Source of the DNA: Roseivirga sp. E12
GTDB lineage: Bacteria; Bacteroidota; Bacteroidia; Cytophagales; Cyclobacteriaceae
DNA length: 64,000 nt
NCBI RefSeq assembly: GCF_017592825.1
Contig: NZ_JAGFMD010000001.1
Span: 1,612,001 to 1,676,000 of the forward strand
Direction of reading: 5' to 3'
Part shown: in pieces, positions 41,993 through 51,203 of the stretch
Position numbering within the stretch: position 1 is the first letter of the stretch
How the letters are laid out: each line of letters begins with the position of its first letter
The notes under the pieces: generated by a model
Seen by the model: only the letters and a program-made list of their open reading frames with translations
Told to the model about the DNA's origin: nothing
Databases searched by the model: none
Made by a program: the position numbers and the translations under genes

Positions 41993-43384
41993 CTATTTGA
42001 TCCTTTTCAATATCCAGTCTGACACCAATGTCAATGCCTCAGGGGAAAAAGTCTCTTCAATATCGTCATACTCATTCATTGCACCAGTTTCCGCAGTCTG
42101 AAAGAAGTGATTAAGCCCTTCCAATGCGATCACCTGATAGTCTTTGTTCTTTCCTTTTTCTAAGGCTGCTCTTATGCCTGCCTGGTTCACATCTGCTACT
42201 ACCTGCTGATCCTTTGTTCCGTTGATGGATAAGACTGGGCACTTTACTTTCTCAATCATATCGGCAGGGTTATAATGATAGAAATATCTCACCCATGGCG
42301 TTGTTCTCGCCTCCACTAGGCCTTTTAGAATCTCATCCCGCTGTGGGCTTTGACCTGCCATTGCTTCAAAGAAAGGCGACTTATTGTAGTAATCGGTAAG
42401 TTCTTGTCTCACCTCTTTGACATCTTTATCTGCTGAAGATATTGTCAGCACATCAGTGATAAAGTTTTTGTAAGCTTCTTCATCTGGTACTGGGAATTTC
42501 CTAAGGGTTACAGACTGGATGAGATTAGTCTCAAAGCCAGAGACCCCGGTTCCTGCTAATAAGACCATAAAGTCAACATCCTTAGAACGAGCCGCTACCA
42601 TAGGCGCAATTATCCCACCTTCGCTATGCCCTATCAGTCCAATTTGCTTCTTGTCAATATCGCTTCTGGTTTTTAAGTAGTCAATCGCGCTTTCGACATC
42701 AGTGGCAAAATCAGCTGACGTGGCCTCTGTAAAGTTGCCAGTCGATTCGTTCACCCCTCTATCATCATATCTCAATACAGCAATCCCTAACTTGGTTAAG
42801 TGATCGGCCAATACCAGAAAGGGTTTGTGTCCGAAAATCTCCTCATCGCGGTTTTGTGGTCCACTGCCAGTAATTAAAATAGCCACTGGATGTTTCTTGC
42901 CTGTCATCGGGATTGTCAGAGTACCTGCGAGTTTCACATTGTCTTTTGTGTTCTCAAAAACCACCTCTTCCTCCTTATAAGGATAAGGCTTTGTCGGTTC
43001 CTGCGGTCTTACTCTTTTCTCAACCACATCACCTGGCCCTGGGTATAACTTCAATGGCACCTGATTAGGCCCTTCAATGAAATGACCCTCAATATTGACG
43101 CTGTCTTTTCGAAAGGCGCCCTTATACTCAAAACCAAAATTCTTACCGTCAATATGTAGTTGATTGTCTTGAAAGGTAGTTTTCTGTGTCTTGATACCGG
43201 TCAAATTTCTCGCTGGAATATCCATGGTAGCAGCAAGCCCCTCGTCTGTATTGGCGATATGAAAGATGAACTGAATCTTGTTCTTTCCTCCACCAATTTC
43301 TCCATGCCAATCTCCGGTAATTTTCTGAGCGGAAAGGCTGAATTGAATTAGAATTGCGAATATGATTAATTGAAATGATCTCAT
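41993..43384 (-). CDS. Exported alpha/beta-hydrolase (S33-type/dienelactone-like)
   Basis: 463 residues with a signal peptide (LIIFAILIQFSLSAQ). An N-terminal lipocalin-like domain (GDWHGEIGGGKNKIQFIFHI, about 22-125) precedes an alpha/beta-hydrolase: GTLTIPMTGKKHPVAILITGSGPQNRDEEIFGHKPF, AVLRYDDRGVNES, and the nucleophile elbow IGLIGHSEGG. The acid and His lie in SINGTKDQQV and LEGLNHFFQ. Members are esterases or serine aminopeptidases; the N-terminal domain typifies the Bacteroidota secreted clade. Confidence 0.9.
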   Translation of the reverse strand: MRSFQLIIFAILIQFSLSAQKITGDWHGEIGGGKNKIQFIFHIANTDEGLAATMDIPARNLTGIKTQKTTFQDNQLHIDGKNFGFEYKGAFRKDSVNIEGHFIEGPNQVPLKLYPGPGDVVEKRVRPQEPTKPYPYKEEEVVFENTKDNVKLAGTLTIPMTGKKHPVAILITGSGPQNRDEEIFGHKPFLVLADHLTKLGIAVLRYDDRGVNESTGNFTEATSADFATDVESAIDYLKTRSDIDKKQIGLIGHSEGGIIAPMVAARSKDVDFMVLLAGTGVSGFETNLIQSVTLRKFPVPDEEAYKNFITDVLTISSADKDVKEVRQELTDYYNKSPFFEAMAGQSPQRDEILKGLVEARTTPWVRYFYHYNPADMIEKVKCPVLSINGTKDQQVVADVNQAGIRAALEKGKNKDYQVIALEGLNHFFQTAETGAMNEYDDIEETFSPEALTLVSDWILKRIK

Positions 43385-43476
43385 GATTATACTTTTTGAT
43401 TTGTATTGGACGTACTTGTCCTGTCCGAAGCCTTGGCCTCCATTTTTTTGATTAAAACTTATTGATGAATTATGGC

Positions 43477-44088
43477 TTAGAGCTGCTGATCGAGCTCGCT
43501 ATCGGATTCTTCATTTTCCATGCTGATGATCTTATCGCGCATAGCTCTGATGTCCTTCTTCTGTGATACATAGAAAGTCCTATGCTCCCACCTTGCGGCC
43601 ATATATGTGACTGTAAAGAATATTACCACCAATACAATGACCCACCAGGGAGAACCCGATTCTATCAATGAAAAGAGTGTTAGTAATACAACAGATAGTA
43701 AATAGAACCTACTCGTCTTTGAAAACTTAACTTGATAATCAGCCGTTGCTATGGCATTATCCAAGTCACCTATCATGCTGCTATCAAAATTATCCTGAGT
43801 CCTAAGCCGCTTGTTTCTTATATAAAGAATGAACCCTGCGGTTACATACATCAGTACCACCATTAAGATACCCGATATGCTGTATTTATCTTTTAGGATG
43901 CTTGGTACGGCTACCATTGTGGCCGCCACTATATTGGCACCGATAAATATCTTTTCTGTTAAATCAGCCGTTCTTCTGGCCTTGTTTTTCTTCTTGATTA
44001 CACGATTGTGCAAGGCAGTCTCGTCTATGGCATACATTGCCTGACCATTCTGCGCGTCCCATATTTTTTTCATCTCTTCAAACTCCAT
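43477..44088 (-). CDS. Membrane protein paired with an ECF sigma (possible anti-sigma)
   Basis: 203 residues. A short cytoplasmic N terminus (MEFEEMKKIWDAQNGQAMYAIDETAL) precedes four TM segments (IFIGANIVAATMVAVPSIL, ISGILMVVLMYVTAGFILYI, FYLLSVVLLTLFSLI, WVIVLVVIFFTVTYMAA) and a charged coiled tail. The gene starts 1 bp after the sigma gene. Such pairs are frequent in Bacteroidota and the membrane partner probably sequesters the sigma factor; that role is inferred. Confidence 0.8.
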   Translation of the reverse strand: MEFEEMKKIWDAQNGQAMYAIDETALHNRVIKKKNKARRTADLTEKIFIGANIVAATMVAVPSILKDKYSISGILMVVLMYVTAGFILYIRNKRLRTQDNFDSSMIGDLDNAIATADYQVKFSKTSRFYLLSVVLLTLFSLIESGSPWWVIVLVVIFFTVTYMAARWEHRTFYVSQKKDIRAMRDKIISMENEESDSELDQQL

Positions 44089-44089
44089 G

Positions 44090-44590
44090 TTAAGTCACTT
44101 TTTCTGATTGCTTGGCGAGGTGTTTTTTGATTCTACTGATCCTAACCCCCACATAACTTTCCGAAATACCCACGATCTTCGACATCTCTTTATAACTAAA
44201 TCCATCTAGTAACAAGAGACATAGAGATCTGTCTACATTATCTAAGCGAGCAATTTGTTCATAGAGCCAGTCTAGTCGGTCATCGGCAAAACCCGATTGT
44301 TCTGTTAAGACGTGTGCTTTCTGATCGATACCTTCTCGCCCCTCCTGATGCTTGCGCTCTTTGCTACTCCACTTAAGAGCAGTGTTCAGCGCTATTCTAT
44401 ACATCCAAGTGGTGACTGCGCAGTCGTTCCTGAATTTTGGGACAGATCGCCAGACTTGAACAGCAATCTCTTGGAAGAGATCTTCCTGATCTTCAAGGTT
44501 AGCACCATAGGCCCTTACTACTTTAAAGAGGATGCCCTTGTGGTCTTTTAACCAGTCATTGAAGACTTGAGATTGTATTTGTTCTGTCAT
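44090..44590 (-). CDS. ECF RNA polymerase sigma factor
   Basis: About 166 residues from Met at 44590 (an ATG at 44605 is possible). Region 2: NLEDQEDLFQEIAVQVWRSVPKFRNDCAVTTWMYRIALNTAL. Region 4: LDNVDRSLCLLLLDGFSYKEMSKIVGISESYVGVRISRIKKHL. Distinct from the FecI-like sigma at 6216, and without a TonB receptor partner, so it may answer to envelope stress. Confidence 0.88.
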   Translation of the reverse strand: MTEQIQSQVFNDWLKDHKGILFKVVRAYGANLEDQEDLFQEIAVQVWRSVPKFRNDCAVTTWMYRIALNTALKWSSKERKHQEGREGIDQKAHVLTEQSGFADDRLDWLYEQIARLDNVDRSLCLLLLDGFSYKEMSKIVGISESYVGVRISRIKKHLAKQSEKVT

Positions 44591-44805
44591 TGAGCGAATT
44601 GTCAATAAGTTAGTACCACATCCTCCGCATTTTCTTACAAACAGTAAATCTTTTTTATTCTCAACCTATAGCCCTTCTTATTTCAGGACATTAAAAACTA
44701 GTGAAGAATAGCGGTCTCTTGGACTTTGGTTAAAACTAAAATCCATTTGTTGTTGCAGAAAAGTCATTTTTGTCACACCTTAAGAATCTATCTTTTTGAG
44801 AAAAA

Positions 44806-47574
44806 ATGTCACTTTTATCTACTTTTCTGTCAAAATTAGGCATCTCCCTACTTGTAACTTACATCAAAAACTATATTTCAAAGATTGATTTGAGATCTTT
44901 ATCATCGCGAAGCTCAAAGAAATATTACTTCAGAAAGACCAAAGAAGAAATAAATAGAATGCCTTTTATATATCTCGGTATTGACTCTGATGTACTTGAT
45001 GATTTTGTAAATATTGAGTCTGTCAAAATAGATATTGATACTTTCCAGCCAAAACCATCTGATACCGCACATGACCTTAAGTACCTTATCAAAAACAAGG
45101 AAAAACTCCTGTTTTTGGGTAATGCCGGGATAGGAAAAACAACTTTCTTCAGGTTCGCCACACTAAACATTATTGACAATAAAAGACATCCATTATTTCA
45201 ACCTCTCCAGGACGAACTACCTATATTAATTCCGCTCAAAATCCTAGAGAATAGAAATCCCTCACCAATACTTTCATACATTTTAAAAGAAATACATTAC
45301 TTCAAACCGGAAGTAGTCTCTCAAGGAGGTTCAATAGAAAAAAAACCATCTGATTATGGCATAAAAAAACTAACTGAGCTTGCGAAGTACAAGAATATTT
45401 TTTTACTACTTGATGGGTATGATGAAATTGATAGGGTAGAGAAAGATGGATTTCTTCAAACTGAACTTACAGCTCTTATGTCATCCGTAATAGAGCAAAG
45501 CGATGCCACTAATAAGAAGTTAAATAGCCAGTTTATAATAATCTACCAAGAATTAAGTAGGTGTAGAGTATGGCTCTCATCGAGAGAACAGTTTTATGAT
45601 ATCAACAAACTTGATCTCAATTTAGTCCCTTATGATCCCGATTATAATTTAAGACTCGGTCAAGTCTTTGAGGCAATTATGTTAAGAGGGCTTGAAACAG
45701 AACAAAGAATTAACCTTGTATCTAAAATCTTCAAACGCTATACAGGGGATAGAAGCTTTCAACAGGGGCATTTATTAGACCCCTACTTCTTTATGGAAGA
45801 AATAGATTTGATCGATGACAGTGAGTTAAAATCGTTTTCAAGGCGCCCATTATTTTTAACCGTGATGGCATATTTATATGTCAATAAAGTAGCTTCCGAA
45901 AGGAAACTGATCACCGGTGAGTCATTCATATCTGTCATAGAATTAATCGAATCATGTTTGAGACTTCTTCTTGAAGACAACGATGATCTGAAGGTTAGAA
46001 ATATCAAATCCGACTCATTTAAGATTCGATTTAAGAGACGAAGGAGCCTCTATCAAAAAGAGAAGTTCGGTTTTCTAGTTTTCTTGAGTTACCATATCGT
46101 CCTAAACTCCAAGACTGTTTTTACAAAGGAGTTCTTAAGACAGATAGCCATAAAATACATCTCCAATACCAGCTTTGAAAATAAGGATGAAATTTTGAAA
46201 GGACTATCAAAGAACGAGCGTAGCCTTTCAAATCTCATCATCCCAGATATGGTGGAACAGATAATTTATTCTGGTGTATTCGTTTTTGCTGGGAAAAAAG
46301 ACGGTAAAAGCGAATACGATTTTCCACACAGGCTATTTAGAGAAGTGCTCGCACTCAAGGCATTGGACAATGAAGAAAATTTATCAGAGCTTGAGAGCAA
46401 CATTGAAAATGGGTCCCTAAGCGAATTCTTACTTTTTGCTTTCAAAAACAAACCAGCAATAAGACAAAGGTTGGTATCAAGAATTATTAAGAAAATACGT
46501 CAAGGAGAAAGTGTTAGCTACTTATCTAATCTATTGAACACCTTAAATAATTCATATTATGATTATGAGTCATCAACCAGTATGATTACAGAAAAATACT
46601 TGAAGTTTGTTTTCGAGTCAATACAAAACAATGAGAGAGTAGAGCTGAGTGTCAAGATTTTAAAAAGAGTCAAGATAGACGAATCTCACGAATCTCTACT
46701 AATAACTCTACTAAAAGAGAAATTGAATAAACCCAAATCGAATAAGATTGGAATTCAAACAACAATAGCCGTTGCCAACACATGTCAGCTCTACTCGGTA
46801 AGAGAAATTTGTTTTAAGTATTTAACCACAAACCTCTATGTTTCAAATAAATCCGCAGGCACTTTGTGCATTCTTCACCTTCTTAATGTCCAGGAAAACA
46901 AGTCTATTTCAAGGCTTATTACTGCAAAGGGAATTGGTATCAATGCTCTACTAGAACTCATTCCATATTTCGAAGCTAAACCATTGACCACTGTAATTGA
47001 AGAATTGGAAATGCATATTTTAAAAAGTTTCACTTATCAGCATTTTCTTGTACTTCAATCTCAACTTTCTTTCAACAAGGGTCTTTTATATAAGGAATCT
47101 GAAAAGAAATCTGAAGGCCAAGGATTGTCTGCTTTGTTATGGCGTATGGGAGAGGAAAATATTCAAAAGAATTTTGAAAAACTCCTTGAAGCTCATTCAA
47201 AGATTGAAGAGAAGACCGTTGACCTAGTTTTCAATGGTGGAATTCAACAGACAAACAATATCTCACGTCATCCAGTTAAAAGAATAAAAACCGACATAAA
47301 GCTGATGCTTGCAGACATAGCAAAGACTGAAGGTCTTTTAGAGAAAATCCAAAAAAGGAACGAAGGAGTAGGGTCTTCTGATGAGCGATCAAACCTTGAC
47401 TGGCAAATCAAAGAATATAATGAAAAAATAAAGGCATGGGAATCAGACTTAGAGATGGCAGAAAGTTTGTGTCAACGGAGTAAGCTTCTCACAAAATTAG
47501 ACAGGGAGGCCCTCTTAAGAATTAGCCAGGGGGGTTCAGGGAAAATCGAGTACAATCGAGTACTCATTGATTGA
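44806..47574 (+). CDS. NACHT-type NTPase, putative antiphage/immune protein
   Basis: 922 residues. N-terminal region (about 1-95) starts with an amphipathic hydrophobic helix (LLSTFLSKLGISLLVTYIKNYI). NACHT module: Walker A G105-NAGIGKTT, Walker B LLLDGYDE at 200-207, sensor WLSSRE at about 256-261, winged/helical part ending near FPHRLFREVLALKAL (about 504-518). Then a long helical repeat region (about 520-800) and a charged coiled coil (about 830-895). The DGYDE box, the FPH/LFRE block and a helical C-terminal sensor match bacterial NACHT/STAND proteins, many of which are antiphage defences. DNA is visibly A+T-richer than neighbours. No second defence gene is near. Confidence 0.85.
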   Translation: MSLLSTFLSKLGISLLVTYIKNYISKIDLRSLSSRSSKKYYFRKTKEEINRMPFIYLGIDSDVLDDFVNIESVKIDIDTFQPKPSDTAHDLKYLIKNKEKLLFLGNAGIGKTTFFRFATLNIIDNKRHPLFQPLQDELPILIPLKILENRNPSPILSYILKEIHYFKPEVVSQGGSIEKKPSDYGIKKLTELAKYKNIFLLLDGYDEIDRVEKDGFLQTELTALMSSVIEQSDATNKKLNSQFIIIYQELSRCRVWLSSREQFYDINKLDLNLVPYDPDYNLRLGQVFEAIMLRGLETEQRINLVSKIFKRYTGDRSFQQGHLLDPYFFMEEIDLIDDSELKSFSRRPLFLTVMAYLYVNKVASERKLITGESFISVIELIESCLRLLLEDNDDLKVRNIKSDSFKIRFKRRRSLYQKEKFGFLVFLSYHIVLNSKTVFTKEFLRQIAIKYISNTSFENKDEILKGLSKNERSLSNLIIPDMVEQIIYSGVFVFAGKKDGKSEYDFPHRLFREVLALKALDNEENLSELESNIENGSLSEFLLFAFKNKPAIRQRLVSRIIKKIRQGESVSYLSNLLNTLNNSYYDYESSTSMITEKYLKFVFESIQNNERVELSVKILKRVKIDESHESLLITLLKEKLNKPKSNKIGIQTTIAVANTCQLYSVREICFKYLTTNLYVSNKSAGTLCILHLLNVQENKSISRLITAKGIGINALLELIPYFEAKPLTTVIEELEMHILKSFTYQHFLVLQSQLSFNKGLLYKESEKKSEGQGLSALLWRMGEENIQKNFEKLLEAHSKIEEKTVDLVFNGGIQQTNNISRHPVKRIKTDIKLMLADIAKTEGLLEKIQKRNEGVGSSDERSNLDWQIKEYNEKIKAWESDLEMAESLCQRSKLLTKLDREALLRISQGGSGKIEYNRVLID

Positions 47575-47653
47575 CTCAAGACCGAATTCAAAATCAAACA
47601 GTTTAAGAAATATCTTACTATAACACGACTTCCAATTTAAGTATATCCAGAGC

Positions 47654-47755
47654 ATGAAAAACCTGAGTCGAGAATTAATGTCACTATTTCCAAAGGTGCC
47701 GAGCAAGAAACCATATTCTGAAAGATTTCTTCAGTACCAACTAAAACAGAATTAA
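47654..47755 (+). CDS. Possible 33-residue peptide downstream of the NACHT gene
   Basis: ATG 47654 to TAA 47753-47755. Basic peptide (MKNLSRELMSLFPKVPSKKPYS). It overlaps the 3' end of the convergent flavoenzyme by 4 bp. No RBS or homologue can be named. Could be a remnant of a lost gene rather than a real product. Confidence 0.2.
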   Translation: MKNLSRELMSLFPKVPSKKPYSERFLQYQLKQN

Positions 47756-48900
47756 ACCTCATACTGGCTCTTGCGTGCTGAACTTTTCTCAAATCGCTGC
47801 AATAAGAATTCTGATGGAATGGCTTTTTGATTTGTCAAATGATCAGTAACCAACTTACCGATTGCTGGTCCCATCTTATACCCATGTCCCGAAGAACCAG
47901 CCAACACGAGGCCGTTTTGAGCTTTGGGCAGCTTGTCAATGATGAAGTCACCATCTAAGGAGTTTTCATACACGCAAGTATGATGTTTCAACACGGCTGA
48001 GTCCTTGAGTGAAGGAAATCTATTGACTAAAATGCCCCTCATTTTTGCCAGAATTCCATCCCTTATTCCCCGATCATCTTGATCTGGATCGAGAGACCAC
48101 CTTCTTTCGTCATAAGCAAACTTAAAGCCCTGTCCAAAGTGATCCGGTATGCCGTAGTACATTTGGTCACCTTCTCGAAACTCTAACCAAATAGGAAGGT
48201 CTGAATATTGGTCGAGTGCATCGAAATAGTAGACTTCCTGCCTGGAGATATGAATCAAACCTTTCATTTCAGGCACTAGTTTCGTTAACCAAGGTCCGCA
48301 TGCGAAAACATATTCATCGGCTTGAATGACTGTCCCATCTTTAAAAGTAAGACCGCTGATATTATCTTCTTGATAATTAATACCCTCCACTTCTGCCTTG
48401 AGGTATTGACCTCCTGCTTCCTTGAACTTGTCGGCTATGACTCCACAAGCTCTACTCGCTTCCAGATAAGCCACTTTAGGTTCCCAATAAGCACTGGTGA
48501 TGTCCTTTAAATTTATCTCAGGGTATCTAACCGAGAGGTTTTTTAGGTCCAATGCATCAAGGTTAAATCCTTTTTCTTTCATCAAAGGAATTGAAAGTTC
48601 AGCATAAGTAGGCTTCACACCTCTAAACATCCACAACGCTCCTTTCTCATGGTACAGCGGATCGTTCCACTCCTTAGAATAAGCTTCCCAAAGATTAAAG
48701 GACTGCGCTGTTAGATCGGTATATACCTGACTCCCGCCATAGGCCATGCGAATAATGCGGGTTTTACCTCCACTACCAGAAAGCACATTCCCAGGCCCTT
48801 CTTTCTCTACCAGTGTAACTTGAAAGCCGGCCTTTTGTAAATGGAAGGCTGTCCACCCTCCCCATGCGCCCGCGCCTACTACGATTACGGATTTTGACAT
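47752..48900 (-). CDS. FAD-dependent oxidoreductase (sarcosine oxidase/N-methyl-tryptophan oxidase-like)
   Basis: 382 residues. A dinucleotide-binding N terminus (VIVVGAGAWGGWTAFHLQKAGFQVTLVEKEG) and the MSOX-like pattern SGSGGKTRIIRMAYGG follow. A conserved Cys lies in HHTCVYENSLDGDFIIDKLP, the place where covalent FAD attaches to the Cys in monomeric sarcosine oxidase. The C-terminal SSGHGYKMGPAIGKLV is the FAD-site end. Oxidises a secondary or N-methyl amine with H2O2 release (family knowledge); the substrate is not defined here. Confidence 0.85.
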   Translation of the reverse strand: MSKSVIVVGAGAWGGWTAFHLQKAGFQVTLVEKEGPGNVLSGSGGKTRIIRMAYGGSQVYTDLTAQSFNLWEAYSKEWNDPLYHEKGALWMFRGVKPTYAELSIPLMKEKGFNLDALDLKNLSVRYPEINLKDITSAYWEPKVAYLEASRACGVIADKFKEAGGQYLKAEVEGINYQEDNISGLTFKDGTVIQADEYVFACGPWLTKLVPEMKGLIHISRQEVYYFDALDQYSDLPIWLEFREGDQMYYGIPDHFGQGFKFAYDERRWSLDPDQDDRGIRDGILAKMRGILVNRFPSLKDSAVLKHHTCVYENSLDGDFIIDKLPKAQNGLVLAGSSGHGYKMGPAIGKLVTDHLTNQKAIPSEFLLQRFEKSSARKSQYEV

Positions 48901-48909
48901 CTGATTCTT

Positions 48910-48933
48910 TTGTCGAGTCTTTCAACTCGACTT
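48910..48933 (-). repeat. REP hairpin, inverted copy, 3' of the RAYT gene
   Basis: The arms GTCGAGT (48912-48918) and ACTCGAC (48925-48931) form a hairpin. Read on the minus strand, it matches the 24-mer at 49525-49548 at 21 of 24 positions, and two of the three differences are a compensatory pair (G-C versus A-T) in the stem. Confidence 0.75.
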
Positions 48934-48946
48934 ACAACACTTCTTT

Positions 48947-49495
48947 TTAAAAGTAATCAAGATAATGACTTACCTCCAACCCTTGGTCACGCCCCTTCTC
49001 ATAAAACAGAGCACTGGAATAGGTGTAATCTTCAGGATATTCTACCATGGTCCATTGCGCTTGCAACGGGTTTGAATGAATGTAATCCAAAACTTCTTCC
49101 AGCATTCCCTTACTATCAATCGGCTTTTCATGAAACCTTTGCTCCCAAACTTTGAAAACACGATTCGGCATCTGGATTCTAATATCCTCAATGACTTTAG
49201 TCAACCCTTGCGCTTCAAGTCCCTGCCTAATTTTGGTTGCCGTAAACTTTTTAAAGTCTCTCATGTAATCCGAAATACGATTTTCTACTTTGAAATGAAG
49301 TATTAAATGAAGGTGGTTAGGCATAATGACGTAAGCCAAAATAGCGCAATTATACTTCAGGCTAACAAAGGTCAAGCTCTCGCAAATTAAATCGTAAGCC
49401 TTTGATAATTCAATCAACCGCTTGTGCCCATTACATGTTGTTGTAACAAAAAAGGTTTGTTCATTCTTTACGAGATATCGGTTTCTTAAACCCAT
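48947..49495 (-). CDS. REP-associated tyrosine transposase (RAYT, Y1_Tnp)
   Basis: 182 residues. HUH relaxase-like core: an IMPNHLHLILHF motif (the H-x-H metal pair), then QMPNRVFKVWEQRFHEKPI and the catalytic-Tyr segment LEEVLDYIHSNPLQAQW. This set marks the Y1 transposase family branch that acts on REP sequences in trans. Bounded on each side by a REP-like hairpin in opposite orientation. Usually a single-copy, vertically inherited element rather than a mobile IS. Confidence 0.92.
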   Translation of the reverse strand: MGLRNRYLVKNEQTFFVTTTCNGHKRLIELSKAYDLICESLTFVSLKYNCAILAYVIMPNHLHLILHFKVENRISDYMRDFKKFTATKIRQGLEAQGLTKVIEDIRIQMPNRVFKVWEQRFHEKPIDSKGMLEEVLDYIHSNPLQAQWTMVEYPEDYTYSSALFYEKGRDQGLEVSHYLDYF

Positions 49496-49524
49496 TTTCT
49501 TAAGTTAGTCAAGGTATTCACAAT

Positions 49525-49548
49525 AAGTCAAGTCGAAAGACTTGACAA
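49525..49548 (+). repeat. REP hairpin, direct copy, upstream of the RAYT gene
   Basis: GTCAAGTC (49527-49534) and GACTTGAC (49539-49546) pair perfectly around a GAAA loop. It is the inverted partner of the hairpin at 48910-48933 and lies 30 bp upstream of the RAYT start. Confidence 0.8.
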
Positions 49549-49614
49549 CCAGGAGAGTAAGTTTGAAGCTTAACTATCTAGGTATGATGCGTGCCAATCA
49601 AAATCCAATCGACA

Positions 49615-51117
49615 ATGGCCAAAACACTTCACTTAGAAAAAGACCTTCAAGAACTCTTTACTGACCTTCATGCTTCCGGACTTTGGGAAGATGGAAAAGA
49701 AATATCTGATGCATTGCTTAAGGAAGGTGCAGCTCAAGTGCTTTCAGCTTATCGTAATCAAAAAGACGATGCCAATTTTGGCTTGAAAGAATTCTTCAAC
49801 AATCACTTTTCCAAAGCATCGTCAAGCGAGACGGGTTATATAAGTGATACAGAAGCCCCGGTTACTGAGCATATCAATAAGCTGTGGGATATTCTCGCAA
49901 GAACACCACAAGACACGAGTACTCATTCCACACTGATTCAACTGCCACACCCCTATATTGTACCTGGCGGTCGGTTTAATGAAATATACTATTGGGATAG
50001 CTACTTCACCATGTTAGGACTTGCTGTGAGTGAGCGAACAGATATGATTGAAGACATGGTGAAGAACTTTGCCTGGATGATTCAAGAGATTGGCTTTATC
50101 CCTAATGGAAATAGAAGCTACTATTTGGGCCGCTCTCAACCTCCATTCTTCTCATTAATGGTGGCCCTGTTGGCAGAAGAAAAAGACCGATCTATACTCC
50201 AAGAGTTTTTACCTGCCCTCGAAAAGGAATATCGTTTTTGGATGGAAGGTTCTGATGGATTGAACACAGAAAACCCCTCTCACAAAAGAGTGGTATTGAT
50301 GGATGACGGCTCCATTCTTAATCGCCATTTTGACAACATTCCAAACCCAAGAGCGGAAATGTATCAAGACGATGTGGAGTTAATTGCTGCACAAGGCGAA
50401 GCGGGAAAGAAAACCCTTCTGAACATTAGAGCTGCTTGCGAATCAGGCTGGGATTTCAGTTCCAGATGGTGTGCGGACTTTGATAAGCTCGAAACGATCC
50501 GAACAACTGATCTGGTCCAAGTAGATTTGAATTGTCTGCTCTATCATTTGGAAAAACTGATCGCCAGTATCCACCAAGAAAATGGAGATATGGAAAAATG
50601 CGAATCCTACTTTGAGCTTTGTGAAAGAAGAAAGCAAGCGATAAATGATTACTTCTGGAATGCAGATGAAAACTACTATTTCGACTACAACTGGGTTGAA
50701 AAAGCGCAGACTAAGTCAATCAGTGCAGCAGCAGCTTTTCCTCTGTTTTTTGAACTTTCCAGTGCCGATCAGGCAAGAGGAGTTGCAAAAGTGATTGATC
50801 GCGAATTGTTAAAAGATGGTGGTCTTTTAACCACCAATTATGAGTCAGGCCAACAGTGGGATGCACCGAATGGATGGGCACCTCTACAGTGGGTTGCCAT
50901 CAAGGGGCTTAGAAACTATGGCCACGATCAGCTAGCCGGAACTATCAAAGAACGTTGGGTTTCATTAAATGTGAAGGTCTTCAAGAACACTGGAAAACTC
51001 ATGGAAAAATATAATGTCATGGACACTAACTTGCTTAGTGGTGGTGGAGAGTACCCTGTTCAGGACGGTTTCGGCTGGACTAACGGTGTATTACTGAAAT
51101 TACTTTCAGAAGAGTAA
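49615..51117 (+). CDS. Trehalase (GH37)
   Basis: About 500 residues from ATG 49615 (a GTG at 49591 adds eight). Both GH37 signatures are present: PGGRFNEIYYWDSY and QWDAPNGWAP. Catalytic Asp sits in the NVDLNCLL-like region, and the final GGGEYPVQDGFGWTNGVLL block matches TreF/TreA. No signal peptide, so a cytoplasmic trehalase (TreF-like) that splits trehalose into two glucose. Single gene; no trehalose synthase or transporter is linked. Confidence 0.93.
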   Translation: MAKTLHLEKDLQELFTDLHASGLWEDGKEISDALLKEGAAQVLSAYRNQKDDANFGLKEFFNNHFSKASSSETGYISDTEAPVTEHINKLWDILARTPQDTSTHSTLIQLPHPYIVPGGRFNEIYYWDSYFTMLGLAVSERTDMIEDMVKNFAWMIQEIGFIPNGNRSYYLGRSQPPFFSLMVALLAEEKDRSILQEFLPALEKEYRFWMEGSDGLNTENPSHKRVVLMDDGSILNRHFDNIPNPRAEMYQDDVELIAAQGEAGKKTLLNIRAACESGWDFSSRWCADFDKLETIRTTDLVQVDLNCLLYHLEKLIASIHQENGDMEKCESYFELCERRKQAINDYFWNADENYYFDYNWVEKAQTKSISAAAAFPLFFELSSADQARGVAKVIDRELLKDGGLLTTNYESGQQWDAPNGWAPLQWVAIKGLRNYGHDQLAGTIKERWVSLNVKVFKNTGKLMEKYNVMDTNLLSGGGEYPVQDGFGWTNGVLLKLLSEE

Positions 51118-51203
51118 GGAATTGAATGTCAATGTAGCGATTTGGCAAAATCTCCGTTATAACATCAGAATTTACTAGTTTTGAGTACCTATAAGCTAAA
51201 GTG

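Noticed and set aside
48947-49495. IS200/IS605 insertion sequence
   Set aside because: The Y1 transposase matches, but the flanks are REP-type hairpins and there is no TnpB or IS605 ends, so RAYT is the better call.
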